A stretch of DNA of 64,000 bases. Origin: Myxococcales bacterium. Its GTDB lineage: Bacteria; Myxococcota_A; Polyangia; Polyangiales; Ga0077539. The notes under the pieces were generated by a model that saw only the letters and a program-made list of their open reading frames with translations, had not been told where the DNA came from and searched no databases. Location: NCBI GenBank assembly GCA_016793325.1, contig JAEUKI010000003.1, forward strand, positions 1 through 64,000. Reading direction: 5' to 3'. Shown piece by piece: positions 41,809-50,802 of the stretch (within the stretch, counting starts at the first letter, position 1; every line of letters begins with the position of its first letter). The position numbers and the translations under genes were made by a program.

Positions 41809-44484
41809 ATGAGCAAACCTCGCACTGCGGACGAGCTGCGCCGCGCGTTTCTATCGTTCTTCGAGTCGAAGGGTCACACCGTCGTTGCGTCGAGCGGCGT
41901 CGTTCCGAAGGGGGACGCGACGCTGTTGTTCGCCAACTCGGGGATGGTGCAGTTCAAAGATCTCTTCAGCGGAAAAGAGAAGCGCGCGTACAAGCGCGCG
42001 ACGAGCGCGCAGAAGTGCATCCGCATGTCGGGCAAGCACAACGATCTTGAAAACGTGGGCCGCACCGCGCGCCACCACACGTTCTTCGAGATGCTCGGCA
42101 ACTTCTCGTTCGGCGATTACTTCAAGCGCGACGCGATCGCGTTCGCGTGGGAGTTCTTGACGGTCACGTGCGGCATTCCGAAAGAGCGCCTGGTGATCAC
42201 GGTGTTCGGCGGCGAAGACGGCCTGCCCGCGGACGACGAGGCGCGCGCGATCTGGCGCGAGGTCACTGGCTTCGGCGACGACCGCATCATCGGCATGGGC
42301 AAGAAGGACAACTTCTGGACCATGGGCGACACCGGTCCCTGCGGCCCCTGCACAGAGATCCACTACGCGATGGGTGGGATCGAGCCCAACCCCGAGACGT
42401 TCGGACACGAGCCGACGCCCGACGGCAAGGGCTGGGTCGAGATCTGGAACAACGTCTTCATGCAGTTCGACCGCTCGACGGACGGAAAGCTCACCCCGCT
42501 CCCGATGCAATCGGTCGACACGGGCATGGGCCTCGAGCGCCTCTGTTCGGTGATGCAGGGCGTCTCGAGTAACTACGAGACGGATCTCTTGCGCCCCCTC
42601 GCTGAATTGGCGGGCGAAATCGCAGGAAAGAAGTACGGCGGGACCGACGGCGAAGACGACGTCTCGATGCGCGTCCTCGCGGATCACGCGCGCCTCACGG
42701 CCATCTGTCTGAGCGAGGGCGTCACGCCCTCCAACGAAGGTCGCGGGAGCGCGCTCCGTTCGGTCATGCGTCGCGCGATTCGTCACGCGAAGAAGCTCGG
42801 CATCGAAGACGTTCTCTTTCACAAGCTCTGCGAGCGCGTGATCGAGATGCTCGGCCCGACGTACCCGTCGCTCACCGAGCAACGCGAGTTCATCGTCGCG
42901 CAGACCAAGAGCGAAGAGGTTCTCTTTCGCGAGAAGCTCCCGATCGGTCAGAAGCTCATTCGCGAGTTCGGCGGCTGGCGCGTCGAGGGAAGCTCGCGTG
43001 TGATGCCCGGCGACTTCGCGTTCGACCTGTATTCTACCTACGGATTTCCGCTCGACCTCACCGAGGTGATCGGCGAGGAGCAGGGGTTCATCGTCGATCA
43101 CAGAGAGTTCGAGCGCGCGCGCGAGGCGTTTGCAGAGATCTCGAAGGGCAGCGGCGGGAGCATCTCGAAGGGCACCGCGGACGTGTTCAAGCAAGCGCGC
43201 CTCGGGCTCGAGAAGCCGGTGACCTTTACGGGGTACGACCGCGAAGAGGACACGAGCTCGATCGCGTTGATCATTCGCGATGGCGAGATCGTGACGAGCG
43301 CGAACGAAGGCGAGAGCGTCTACCTCGTGACGCCCGTCACGCCGTTCTACGGCGAGAGCGGCGGGCAGGTCGGCGACCGCGGCGTGATCGAAGGCAAGGA
43401 CTTTGTCGCGATGGTGGCGGACACGCAGAAGCCCGTGGATGGGCTCGTCGTTCACCACGCGACGATCAAGCGCGGGAGCGTCGCGAAGGGCGCGAGCGTG
43501 AAGCTCACGGTCGATCACGACTCGCGCTCGGCGACGCGCCGCAATCACTCGGCGACGCACTTGCTTCACTGGGCGCTTCGCAAGGTGTTGGGTCCGACGG
43601 CGACGCAGCGCGGATCGAAGGTGGGGCCCGACACGCTCCGCTTCGACTACGCGACCGAGCGCGCGCTCACGCCGAGCGAGATCACGACGATCGAGGACCT
43701 CGTCAACAAGGACATCCTCGCGAACCTGCCTGTGCGCACCGACGTGACGTCGCAAGACGAGGCGCGCAAGTCCGGCGCGATGATGATCTTCGAAGAGAAC
43801 TACGGCGACGTGGTGCGCATGCTCCACATCGGCTCGGAGAGCGTCGAGCTCTGCGGCGGAACGCACGCGAACCGCACCGGCGACATCGGCCTCTTCAAGG
43901 TCGTGAGCGACGAACCCGTGGCGCGCGGCGTTCGACGCGTCGTGGGCACGACGGGGCTCAACGCGCTCGCGCACATGCGCGAACAAGAGAGCAGGGTTCG
44001 CGAGGCGGCCCTCGCGCTCAAGGCGGGTCCGAGCGAGCTGGTCGACCGCGTCAAGCGCGTGGTGGAAGAGCAAAAAGACCTGCAGAAGCAAGTGCGCGCG
44101 CTCGAGAAGAAGCTCGCCGAGGGAGGCGCGTCCTCGAGCGATCCGACGGCCGAGGCGCGCACCGTGGGCAGCGCGAAGGTGCTCGCGTATCGCGCGCCTG
44201 TGGGAGATGCGGCGACGCTACGCGAAGTGGCCGAGAAGCTGCGCGACAAGCTCGGGAGCGCGGTGGTCGCGGTCGCGGGTGTCGACGGCGCGAAGGTCGC
44301 GCTCGTGTGCACGGTGTCGAAGGACCTCGTGGCGAAGTACAACGCCGGCAGGCTCGTGAAGGAGCTCGCTGCGGTCGTTGGCGGCGGCGGCGGCGGCCGT
44401 CCGGACATGGCGCAAGCCGGCGGAACGGACGTCACCAAGATCGACGAGGCGCTCGCGAAGCTCTACGAGCTCGTCACGGCTTGA
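41809..44484 (+). CDS. alaS: Alanyl-tRNA synthetase
   Basis: 891 residues from ATG 41809, normal for AlaRS. It charges tRNA-Ala. The class II catalytic core starts with ELRRAFLSFFESKGHTVVAS; VQFKDLFSG, RMSGKHNDLENVGRTARHHTFFEMLGNFSFG and FWTMGDTGPCGPCTEIHY are characteristic. The editing domain has the zinc motifs NHSATHLLH (about 579-587) and CGGTH (from 682). The C-terminal C-Ala region ends with VVGGGGGGRPDMAQAGG. It stands alone; the next gene is convergent. Confidence 0.97.
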   Translation: MSKPRTADELRRAFLSFFESKGHTVVASSGVVPKGDATLLFANSGMVQFKDLFSGKEKRAYKRATSAQKCIRMSGKHNDLENVGRTARHHTFFEMLGNFSFGDYFKRDAIAFAWEFLTVTCGIPKERLVITVFGGEDGLPADDEARAIWREVTGFGDDRIIGMGKKDNFWTMGDTGPCGPCTEIHYAMGGIEPNPETFGHEPTPDGKGWVEIWNNVFMQFDRSTDGKLTPLPMQSVDTGMGLERLCSVMQGVSSNYETDLLRPLAELAGEIAGKKYGGTDGEDDVSMRVLADHARLTAICLSEGVTPSNEGRGSALRSVMRRAIRHAKKLGIEDVLFHKLCERVIEMLGPTYPSLTEQREFIVAQTKSEEVLFREKLPIGQKLIREFGGWRVEGSSRVMPGDFAFDLYSTYGFPLDLTEVIGEEQGFIVDHREFERAREAFAEISKGSGGSISKGTADVFKQARLGLEKPVTFTGYDREEDTSSIALIIRDGEIVTSANEGESVYLVTPVTPFYGESGGQVGDRGVIEGKDFVAMVADTQKPVDGLVVHHATIKRGSVAKGASVKLTVDHDSRSATRRNHSATHLLHWALRKVLGPTATQRGSKVGPDTLRFDYATERALTPSEITTIEDLVNKDILANLPVRTDVTSQDEARKSGAMMIFEENYGDVVRMLHIGSESVELCGGTHANRTGDIGLFKVVSDEPVARGVRRVVGTTGLNALAHMREQESRVREAALALKAGPSELVDRVKRVVEEQKDLQKQVRALEKKLAEGGASSSDPTAEARTVGSAKVLAYRAPVGDAATLREVAEKLRDKLGSAVVAVAGVDGAKVALVCTVSKDLVAKYNAGRLVKELAAVVGGGGGGRPDMAQAGGTDVTKIDEALAKLYELVTA

Positions 44485-44606
44485 AATCGTGTGCGACACG
44501 AGGCGCAGCTCGCGCTCGCGTCGCTAGCGATTTGCCCCCAGTGACACGACGATGCTCGCGGTCAGGCAGGCGCTTCGCGATCGGCGCCGCGCTCGAGATC
44601 GAGGGG

Positions 44607-45470
44607 TCAGAAGTAGAAGATCGCGCCCACTTGTGTGACCGCGCCCATCGAGGTGTTCGTGGTGCGGGTCGTCCCGTCCGCCTGAACCTCGGCGAACTCG
44701 GGGTTGGTGCGGGTCTCGTCGTCGATGCGCGTGCGGAGGAAGCCGCGAACGTCCGCGAAGAGCACGAAGCGCTGCGTGATCTGGTACTCGAGGCCCAAGC
44801 CGACGTGGCCGCCGACGTAGAGGTAGTCGCCGCTGCGACGACCGCCGTGCGCGCCCGCGGCGCGGTTGGCCGCGCTGTAGCTCACGCCTGCGAGCGATCC
44901 GTTGGCGCCGACGACGCCGTAGAACTGCGTGCGGTGCTGCGGGTTGAAGTACACGAGACCCGAGAGCCAGAAGGGGACTTCGAAGCGCTCGTCGCCGTTC
45001 CAATCGCGGCCGAAGGCAGCGCCGATCGCGACCTCGGCGCCGATGTGTCCCGGCGCGCGGATGCGACCGATCGCCGACGCGAGCCCGATGACGCCGGGCT
45101 GTTCGGCGACGCGTCCGCCGATGTACGACGCGCCGAGGGAGATTCCGCCGCCGACGAGGATGTTCGAGCGCCAGAAGTACATCGGCTGCGGCGCGACGTA
45201 GTAGTACGTCGGTCGCGGCGCCACGTAGTAGCGCACCGGCGGCGCGGGCGTGATGATCACGCGCGGCGGGGGCTGGTAGTACACGGGCTGCACCGGTTGA
45301 ACGTAGACCGGCTGCACGGGCTGCACGGGCTGCACGTACACGGGCGCGGTTCCGATGGTGACCGAGGCGCTCGCACAGAGGATCGATCCCGGCGGGCAGC
45401 TCTGCGCGGACGCTACCGGAGCGAAGGCACCGAGTGAGAGGCAGAGGGCAGCGATGGCGGTCTTGTTCAT
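44607..45470 (-). CDS. Outer-membrane beta-barrel-like protein with PVQP repeats
   Basis: 287 residues from ATG 45470 with a signal peptide (MNKTAIAALCLSLGAFAPVASAQ). Residues about 42-95 are a low-complexity Pro/Val/Tyr/Gln stretch (VYVQPVQPVQPVYVQPVQPV, then YYQPPPRVIITPAPPVRYY). From about residue 100 the sequence alternates as in an eight-stranded barrel and ends on phenylalanine (GAIFYF), typical for barrel insertion by BamA. The Pro-rich segment may cross or bind cell wall. Function unknown. Confidence 0.75.
   Translation of the reverse strand: MNKTAIAALCLSLGAFAPVASAQSCPPGSILCASASVTIGTAPVYVQPVQPVQPVYVQPVQPVYYQPPPRVIITPAPPVRYYVAPRPTYYYVAPQPMYFWRSNILVGGGISLGASYIGGRVAEQPGVIGLASAIGRIRAPGHIGAEVAIGAAFGRDWNGDERFEVPFWLSGLVYFNPQHRTQFYGVVGANGSLAGVSYSAANRAAGAHGGRRSGDYLYVGGHVGLGLEYQITQRFVLFADVRGFLRTRIDDETRTNPEFAEVQADGTTRTTNTSMGAVTQVGAIFYF
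45270..45345 (-). repeat. Short coding repeats for PVQP/PVY units
   Basis: Nine-base words (TGCACGGGC on the plus strand) recur in near-perfect tandem and encode the Pro-Val-Gln-Pro units of the barrel-like protein. Such repeats are prone to slippage and length variation. Confidence 0.65.
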
Positions 45471-45698
45471 GGGTGGCGACTGCTCCTTTCGACGGGCGTC
45501 GTGCCAGACATTCTAGCAACGGCAGGGCCAACGACCGTCGACCCCCTCGCAAAGGGTCCCCACCGTCATTTCACCGGGTCTTTTCTGCGGTCTCACCCCG
45601 AAACGGGTCCCCACCCCCGTGAACGATCGTCCAAGCCTGTGAACTGAATTTCACGGGCGGCCCCCCCGGTGTCCGAGACGCCTTCGGCCGCCAGCGAC

Positions 45699-46616
45699 TC
45701 AGACGCGGGCGCGCCACTCGGGGTGATCCGGCGTCGTGCCGCGCACCACGTCGAAGAACCGCGCTTGAATCTTCTGCGTCACGGGCCCCCGAGCGCCTCG
45801 TCCGATCACGCGGTGGTCGATCTCGCGCACCGGGGTGATCTCCGCGGCCGTTCCGCACAAGAACACTTCGTCCGCCGTGTAGAGCTCGTCGCGCGAGATG
45901 AACCCCTCGACGATCGTGTACCCGAGCTCCTTCGCGAGCGTGATCACGGTGTCGCGCGTGATGCCCTCGAGGATGCACTGCGCGGTCGACGGCGTTCGAA
46001 TCACGCCGCGGCGCACCATGAAGAGGTTCTCGCCCGACGCTTCGGCCACGTAGCCGTTGGCGTCGAGCATGATCGCCTCGTCGTAGCCCGCGGCCTTCGC
46101 CTCGCGCTTGGCCAGGATGCTGTTCACGTAGTGGCCGACGACCTTGCCCTTGGCCATCGTGCTGTTGATGTGAGCGCGCGTGTACGAGCTGACCTTCGCG
46201 TGGATCCCGCGCTCGAGCGCGGCTTCACCGAGGTACGCGCCCCACTTCCACGCGATCACGCTCACGTGAACGGTGTTGTCCGGCGCGTACAAGCCCATCT
46301 TTTCGTCGCCGAGGAAGATCAGCGGCCGCAAGTAGCCCTCGTCGAGCCCGTTGACCTTCAAGATGTCCGCGCACGCCTTCTCGAGGACCTCGAGCTCGTA
46401 CGGGATCTTCAACGACAAGATCTTCGCCGAGTCGTAGAGCCGCTCGATGTGCTCGCGGAGACGAAAGATCGCGGTCTCCCCGCTGCCGCGCTTGTACGCG
46501 CGGATGCCTTCGAACGCGCCGACGCCGTAGTGCAGCGTGTGGGTCAACACAGAGACGCGCGCGTCGTCCCAGGCAACCATCTTTCCGTCGAGCCAGATCG
46601 CTTCGAGCTTGTCCAT
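45699..46616 (-). CDS. ilvE: Branched-chain amino acid aminotransferase
   Basis: 305 residues from ATG 46616. It transfers the amino group between glutamate and the keto acids of Val, Leu and Ile using PLP. Characteristic motifs are LHYGVGAFEGIRAY (residues 28-41), the catalytic Lys158 in AKGKVVGHYVNSILAKREA, and DEAIMLDANGYVAEASGENLFMV; GTAAEITPVREID is the C-terminal phosphate loop. The gene is monocistronic with a GC-rich leader that can form hairpins. Confidence 0.95.
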   Translation of the reverse strand: MDKLEAIWLDGKMVAWDDARVSVLTHTLHYGVGAFEGIRAYKRGSGETAIFRLREHIERLYDSAKILSLKIPYELEVLEKACADILKVNGLDEGYLRPLIFLGDEKMGLYAPDNTVHVSVIAWKWGAYLGEAALERGIHAKVSSYTRAHINSTMAKGKVVGHYVNSILAKREAKAAGYDEAIMLDANGYVAEASGENLFMVRRGVIRTPSTAQCILEGITRDTVITLAKELGYTIVEGFISRDELYTADEVFLCGTAAEITPVREIDHRVIGRGARGPVTQKIQARFFDVVRGTTPDHPEWRARV

Positions 46617-46647
46617 CGCGTTCGCGCTCCTTGTCGCTGCGTCGCTT

Positions 46648-46665
46648 CGAGCAGCGAGCTGCTCG
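46648..46665. repeat. Leader hairpin upstream of ilvE
   Basis: CGAGCAGCGAGCTGCTCG is an 8-bp perfect stem with a 2-base loop, 32 bases upstream of the ilvE start. The adjacent side away from the gene is AT-rich, a likely promoter zone. A regulatory role is possible but unproven. Confidence 0.35.
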
Positions 46666-46717
46666 AGTGATAATCCTTTGAAACTTTAGTCTATTTCGCC
46701 AAGTTTGGCATCGCTCG

Positions 46718-46736
46718 TGGCGCGCGAAACGCGCCA
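46718..46736. terminator. Hairpin in the glnE-ilvE gap (TGGCGCG-CGAAA-CGCGCCA)
   Basis: A 7-bp GC stem with a 5-base loop lies 50 bases past the glnE stop. A second hairpin (TCCGGGC...GCCCGGA, 46748-46772) overlaps the very end of the gap. These may end glnE transcription on the minus strand; the T-run expected of an intrinsic terminator is weak. Confidence 0.4.
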
Positions 46737-46786
46737 GCGCGAGCTTGTCCGGGCCGGAGAACTCAGCCCGGAGGCGAGCGCTGATA

Positions 46787-49700
46787 TCACATCCGCTCGG
46801 CCTCTGTCGGGTTCGTTGCCAACGTCGCGAGCACGCGGTCGAAAGCCGCCCGCGCTGCGCGGCGCGCGCGCTCGATGTCCGCGAGCAGCGCTTCGGTCGC
46901 CGCGCGATCTTCGCGGGCACGATAGCCGAGCTTTCGAGCGACGGTGTGCGCCTCGGTCGACCCCGCGCGCACCGTCGCTTCGCCGTGAACCAAGCGAGAG
47001 GCGAGCAGCGCGCGACGAAGGATCTTCTCGGCGTGCAACAGCGCGTCGGCGTCTTCGTGAGAGACGTACCCCGCGGCGCGCGCGGCGCGAAGGGCCACGC
47101 GCGTCGTCGGAGAGCGAACGGCGTGGTCACGGCCGAAGCGCATTTGAAGGGCCTGCGTCGCGAACTCGACGTCGACGAGCGAGCCGCGACCGTACTTCAG
47201 CGATACGACCCCGTGGCTCTCTCGCCCGAGCTCGCTCTCCATCCGCGCGCGCAGACGACGGACTTCAGCGGGGTCTGGATGCGCGCCTTCGAACGCGATC
47301 CGCGAGAGAACTTGCTGGGTCTTCGCGCGCAGCGCCGGGTCGCCCGCGATCGCGCGGGCGCGGATCAACGCTTGTCGCTCCCAGCCGTGCGCGCTCGGTT
47401 CGTTCGCCGCGCCGTGGTGGTAGCGCTCGAAGGACGAGAGCGAGGTGATGAGCGTTCCTTGTGCGCCGCTCGGCCGAAGCCGGACGTCGACGGGGTAGCC
47501 TGGGCCGTCGCGGTGCGGCGCGGACAAGAGCGCGATCGCGCGCTGGGTGACACGCGCGACGAACTCCGCGAACGAGACGCCCGCGCGCCTTCCGCCCACG
47601 GTCTCGTCGTCGCCGTCGTCGCGCTGTTCGTAGAGGACGATCACGTCGATGTCGCCGCCGTATCCGAGCTCTCGCGCGGCGAGCGAGCCCATCGCGACGA
47701 CCGCGATTCCGTCGAGGGGATCGACGCTCCCGCGGCGAAGCCCGAAGCGTTCGGCCGCTTCGTTCGCAGCGATCACGAAGCACCGTCGCGCGACGCCTTC
47801 GGCGAGCGCCGAGAGCCTCCGCGACACTTCGCCTGCAGAAAAAGCCTGCCCCATGTCGCCCAAGCCCACCGCGAGCTCGACCTCGCGCATCGTGCGGCGC
47901 ATCGCTCCGACCGCGCGCTCGATGGGGTCGTCCTGGTCGTCTTCGCTCGCGAGCGCTTCTTTCGTGCGCTCTTCGAGGACCGCGTCGATCGCGCGCTCGT
48001 CGGGGGCCTCGACGCCAACAGTGAGCAGCGCGTCGATGAGCTCGGGTCGCGTGACGATCGCGCGGGCGAGGGCGTCGGACGTCCCGAGGAGGCCGACGAG
48101 CGCGCGGGTCGTATCGGGGTTGTTCGCGAGCCGCTGGGCGTAGCGCGAGCGCGAGCTGCCGACGCGTTCGAGGAGATCCGCGAGGCGCGAGAGGGCTCGA
48201 TCGGGATCGGGCGCGTCGCCCACCTCCGCGAGCAAGCGCGGGCCGAGCTCGGGCGCTCGCTCGCGACCGATCGTCCCGAGCGGAGCGTCCGCCTTGCGCG
48301 CGAGCCGCAAGAGCGCGAACGCCGCGGTTTCGCCGTCGCGAACGCCGAGCACCTCGCACGCCATCGCGGGGAGTCTCTCTCTCGTCGGCTCGTCGTCGAT
48401 CGCGCGCGCCACGTCGTCGCAGAGCTGCGCCTCGGGCGAGCGCGGAGGCGGCGTCGACGCGGGCCTCGCAGAGAGGCCGTTTTCTTCGGCGAAGAGCGAC
48501 GAGAACAGCTCTCGCACGGTGCGTCGCGCGCGGTCGAGCTCGTGCTCGAAGCGATCGATCGACTCGTAGCCGAGCGACCGCGCGAGGGCGAGTCTTCGCG
48601 GAGCCTCGATCGGCAAGAGGTGCGTCGCGTACGCGTTCATCACTTGCACGCGGTGCTCGGCGCGGCGCAACACGGCCCACGCGTCGAGAAAATCCTCGCC
48701 CTCGCGTCGCGTGATCAGCGCTAGCGACTGCAGCCTCCGCACGGCCTGCACCGTTCCTGGAACGCGAAGCGCCGCGTGCCTCCCGCCCCACACGAGCTGC
48801 AGCGATTGCACGAAGAACTCCGCCTCGCGAATGCCTCCGCGTCCGAGCTTGAGGTCTCTCGCGTCGTCTTCGAGCTGCTCTCGTCGGGCTCGCTCGAGCA
48901 TCTTCGCGACGTCCATCGCGATCGTCGGGTCGACCGCGCGACGAAAGACGAACGGCTCGAGCGCGCGAGACAGCGTCGCGCCGAACACGAGGTCGCCCGC
49001 GCACGGTCGCGAACGCAAGAGCGCGGCGCGCTCCCACGGGCGTCCCCAGGTCTCGTAGTAGCGCTCGGCGCTCGAGAGGGAGTTCGCGATCGCGCCGCTC
49101 GAACCCTCGGGACGCAAGCGCAAATCCACGCGAAACGCGAAGCCGTCCTCCGTTACGTCGTCGAGCAGCGCGGTGACGAGCGACCCGACCCGCGCGAAGT
49201 GCTCGTGGATCGTGCGCTCTCCCGCGGCGCCCTCGTCGGTCTCGTAGAAGAAGCAGAGGTCGATGTCCGAGCCGAGGTTGAGCTCTTCGCCGGCGAGCTT
49301 TCCCATCCCGAGCACGACGAAAGGAACACGCTTGCCCGACGCGTCGAGCGGAACCCCTTGCCTCGCCTCGACCATGGCCCGCGCCGTCGTCGTCGCGATG
49401 TCTGCGCACGTCGCCGCGACCGAGGACCACTCCTTGGCCGTTCGATCGACGTCTGCGTGTCCGTACAGCTCGCGGAGCGCCGTTCGCACGAGCGCCTCGT
49501 CTCGCGCGCGCCGCAGAAATCGCTGTGCAGACTCCTTGTCCTGCAGCGACGTATCCGGCTTCACCTCTGCGGGCGCGAGCCTTCCGTGCAGGTCGAGCTC
49601 GTGCGCGAGGCGCGTGACGAGCTCGGGCCGCGCGAGGAGCATCGGGAGCACCGCAGGCGCGGCGGCGCCGGCCCTCGCGACGACGTCACGCTCGGAGAGA

Positions 49701-49819
49701 CGCTCGAGCGCGAGCCCTTGTTCGCGCGCTCGGTCCAGCGCGGACGAGGCTGCTTCGGGGTCGATCGACTCGGCCGACGCGATTGGCGTGACGGGTGTGT
49801 TGGGCACCGGGGGAGCCAC
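46787..49819 (-). CDS. glnE: Bifunctional glutamine-synthetase adenylyltransferase/deadenylase
   Basis: GlnE attaches or removes AMP on glutamine synthetase according to nitrogen status signalled by PII. Two nucleotidyltransferase domains are visible: FVVLGMGKLAGEELNLGSDIDLCFFYE in the N-terminal half and VVAMGSLAARELGYGGDIDVIVLYE in the C-terminal half, each with G-S/G-x-D-x-D metal-binding residues. The N-terminal copy has the canonical GMGK, the C-terminal copy has AMGS. I chose GTG 49819 (1010 residues); a TTG at 49867 in frame would add 16 residues of unlikely sequence (HTGSCIHAGGSLCTN). It is divergent from argB. Confidence 0.92.
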   Translation of the reverse strand: MAPPVPNTPVTPIASAESIDPEAASSALDRAREQGLALERLSERDVVARAGAAAPAVLPMLLARPELVTRLAHELDLHGRLAPAEVKPDTSLQDKESAQRFLRRARDEALVRTALRELYGHADVDRTAKEWSSVAATCADIATTTARAMVEARQGVPLDASGKRVPFVVLGMGKLAGEELNLGSDIDLCFFYETDEGAAGERTIHEHFARVGSLVTALLDDVTEDGFAFRVDLRLRPEGSSGAIANSLSSAERYYETWGRPWERAALLRSRPCAGDLVFGATLSRALEPFVFRRAVDPTIAMDVAKMLERARREQLEDDARDLKLGRGGIREAEFFVQSLQLVWGGRHAALRVPGTVQAVRRLQSLALITRREGEDFLDAWAVLRRAEHRVQVMNAYATHLLPIEAPRRLALARSLGYESIDRFEHELDRARRTVRELFSSLFAEENGLSARPASTPPPRSPEAQLCDDVARAIDDEPTRERLPAMACEVLGVRDGETAAFALLRLARKADAPLGTIGRERAPELGPRLLAEVGDAPDPDRALSRLADLLERVGSSRSRYAQRLANNPDTTRALVGLLGTSDALARAIVTRPELIDALLTVGVEAPDERAIDAVLEERTKEALASEDDQDDPIERAVGAMRRTMREVELAVGLGDMGQAFSAGEVSRRLSALAEGVARRCFVIAANEAAERFGLRRGSVDPLDGIAVVAMGSLAARELGYGGDIDVIVLYEQRDDGDDETVGGRRAGVSFAEFVARVTQRAIALLSAPHRDGPGYPVDVRLRPSGAQGTLITSLSSFERYHHGAANEPSAHGWERQALIRARAIAGDPALRAKTQQVLSRIAFEGAHPDPAEVRRLRARMESELGRESHGVVSLKYGRGSLVDVEFATQALQMRFGRDHAVRSPTTRVALRAARAAGYVSHEDADALLHAEKILRRALLASRLVHGEATVRAGSTEAHTVARKLGYRAREDRAATEALLADIERARRAARAAFDRVLATLATNPTEAERM

Positions 49820-49898
49820 GTTTGTACACAGAGAGCCGCCCGCGTGTATGCAACTGCCAGTATGCAACCAAACGCACGGCTGCTATACGGGCCGCGCT

Positions 49899-50777
49899 GT
49901 GAAAGAGCTCATCGAAAAGGCCAACGTCCTTCACGAAGCGCTTCCGTATCTGCGTCGGTTTCACGGGCGCACGTTCGTCATCAAGTATGGCGGTCACGCG
50001 ATGGTGGCGCCCGAGCTGAAGGCCTCGTTCGCGAGCGACGTCGTCCTGCTCAAGTACATCGGGATCAACGTCGTCGTCGTTCACGGCGGCGGGCCGCAGA
50101 TCAGCGACATGCTGAAGAAGCTCGAAGTGAAGTCTCGCTTCGTCAACGGCCTCCGCGTGACGGACGACGCGACGATGCAGGTCGTCGAGATGGTGCTCGC
50201 GGGCAGCACGAACCAAGACATCGTCAGCCTCATCTGTCAGCACGGCGGTCGCGCCGTCGGGATCACTGGCAAGTCCGACAGGTTCATGCTCGCGGACAAG
50301 GTCGCGCCGATGACCGACAAGGACGGGAGCGAAGTGGACATGGGCCGCGTCGGCGAGGTGCGCTCGGTCAACCCGGACGTGCTCGTCGAGCTCACCAGGG
50401 CGGGGTTCATTCCGGTGATCGCGCCGGTGGGCGTCGACGAGGAGGGGGTCGCGCTCAACCTCAACGCGGACACCGCCGCGGGCAAGATCGCCGAGGCGCT
50501 GCGCGCAGAGAAGCTCATTTTGCTCACCGACGTCGAGGGCGTGAAGGACGGCGCTGGGCAGTTCATTCGCTCGCTCGGCGCCGCGCAAGCGCGGGACCTC
50601 ATCGAGTCTCGCGTGATCGACGGCGGGATGATCCCGAAGGTCGAGTGCGCCCTCGAAGCGATCGCGGGCGGCGTTCGAAAGGCGCACATCCTCGACGGCC
50701 GCATCGAGCACGCGGTGCTCCTCGAGATCTTCACGAACACCGGCGTCGGCACCGAGATCACGCGCAACCCGAAGTGA
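49899..50777 (+). CDS. argB: Acetylglutamate kinase
   Basis: GTG 49899 gives 292 residues (MKELIEKANVLHEALPYLRR). It phosphorylates N-acetylglutamate, the second step of arginine synthesis. Motifs are FVIKYGGHAM (about 26-35), VVVHGGGPQIS (about 61-71), FVNGLRVTDD, and LNADTAAGKIAEAL, with IDGGMIPKV near the end. Upstream frame extension lies antisense to glnE and is rejected. It is followed by an opposite-strand gene that separates it from argD. Confidence 0.94.
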   Translation: MKELIEKANVLHEALPYLRRFHGRTFVIKYGGHAMVAPELKASFASDVVLLKYIGINVVVVHGGGPQISDMLKKLEVKSRFVNGLRVTDDATMQVVEMVLAGSTNQDIVSLICQHGGRAVGITGKSDRFMLADKVAPMTDKDGSEVDMGRVGEVRSVNPDVLVELTRAGFIPVIAPVGVDEEGVALNLNADTAAGKIAEALRAEKLILLTDVEGVKDGAGQFIRSLGAAQARDLIESRVIDGGMIPKVECALEAIAGGVRKAHILDGRIEHAVLLEIFTNTGVGTEITRNPK

Positions 50778-50802
50778 TCGCGCCACGGGGGAGGGGGTGG
50801 AT

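Noticed and set aside
41851..44091. 746-codon open frame antisense to alaS
   Set aside because: alaS motifs prove the plus-strand gene; the antisense frame is a shadow.
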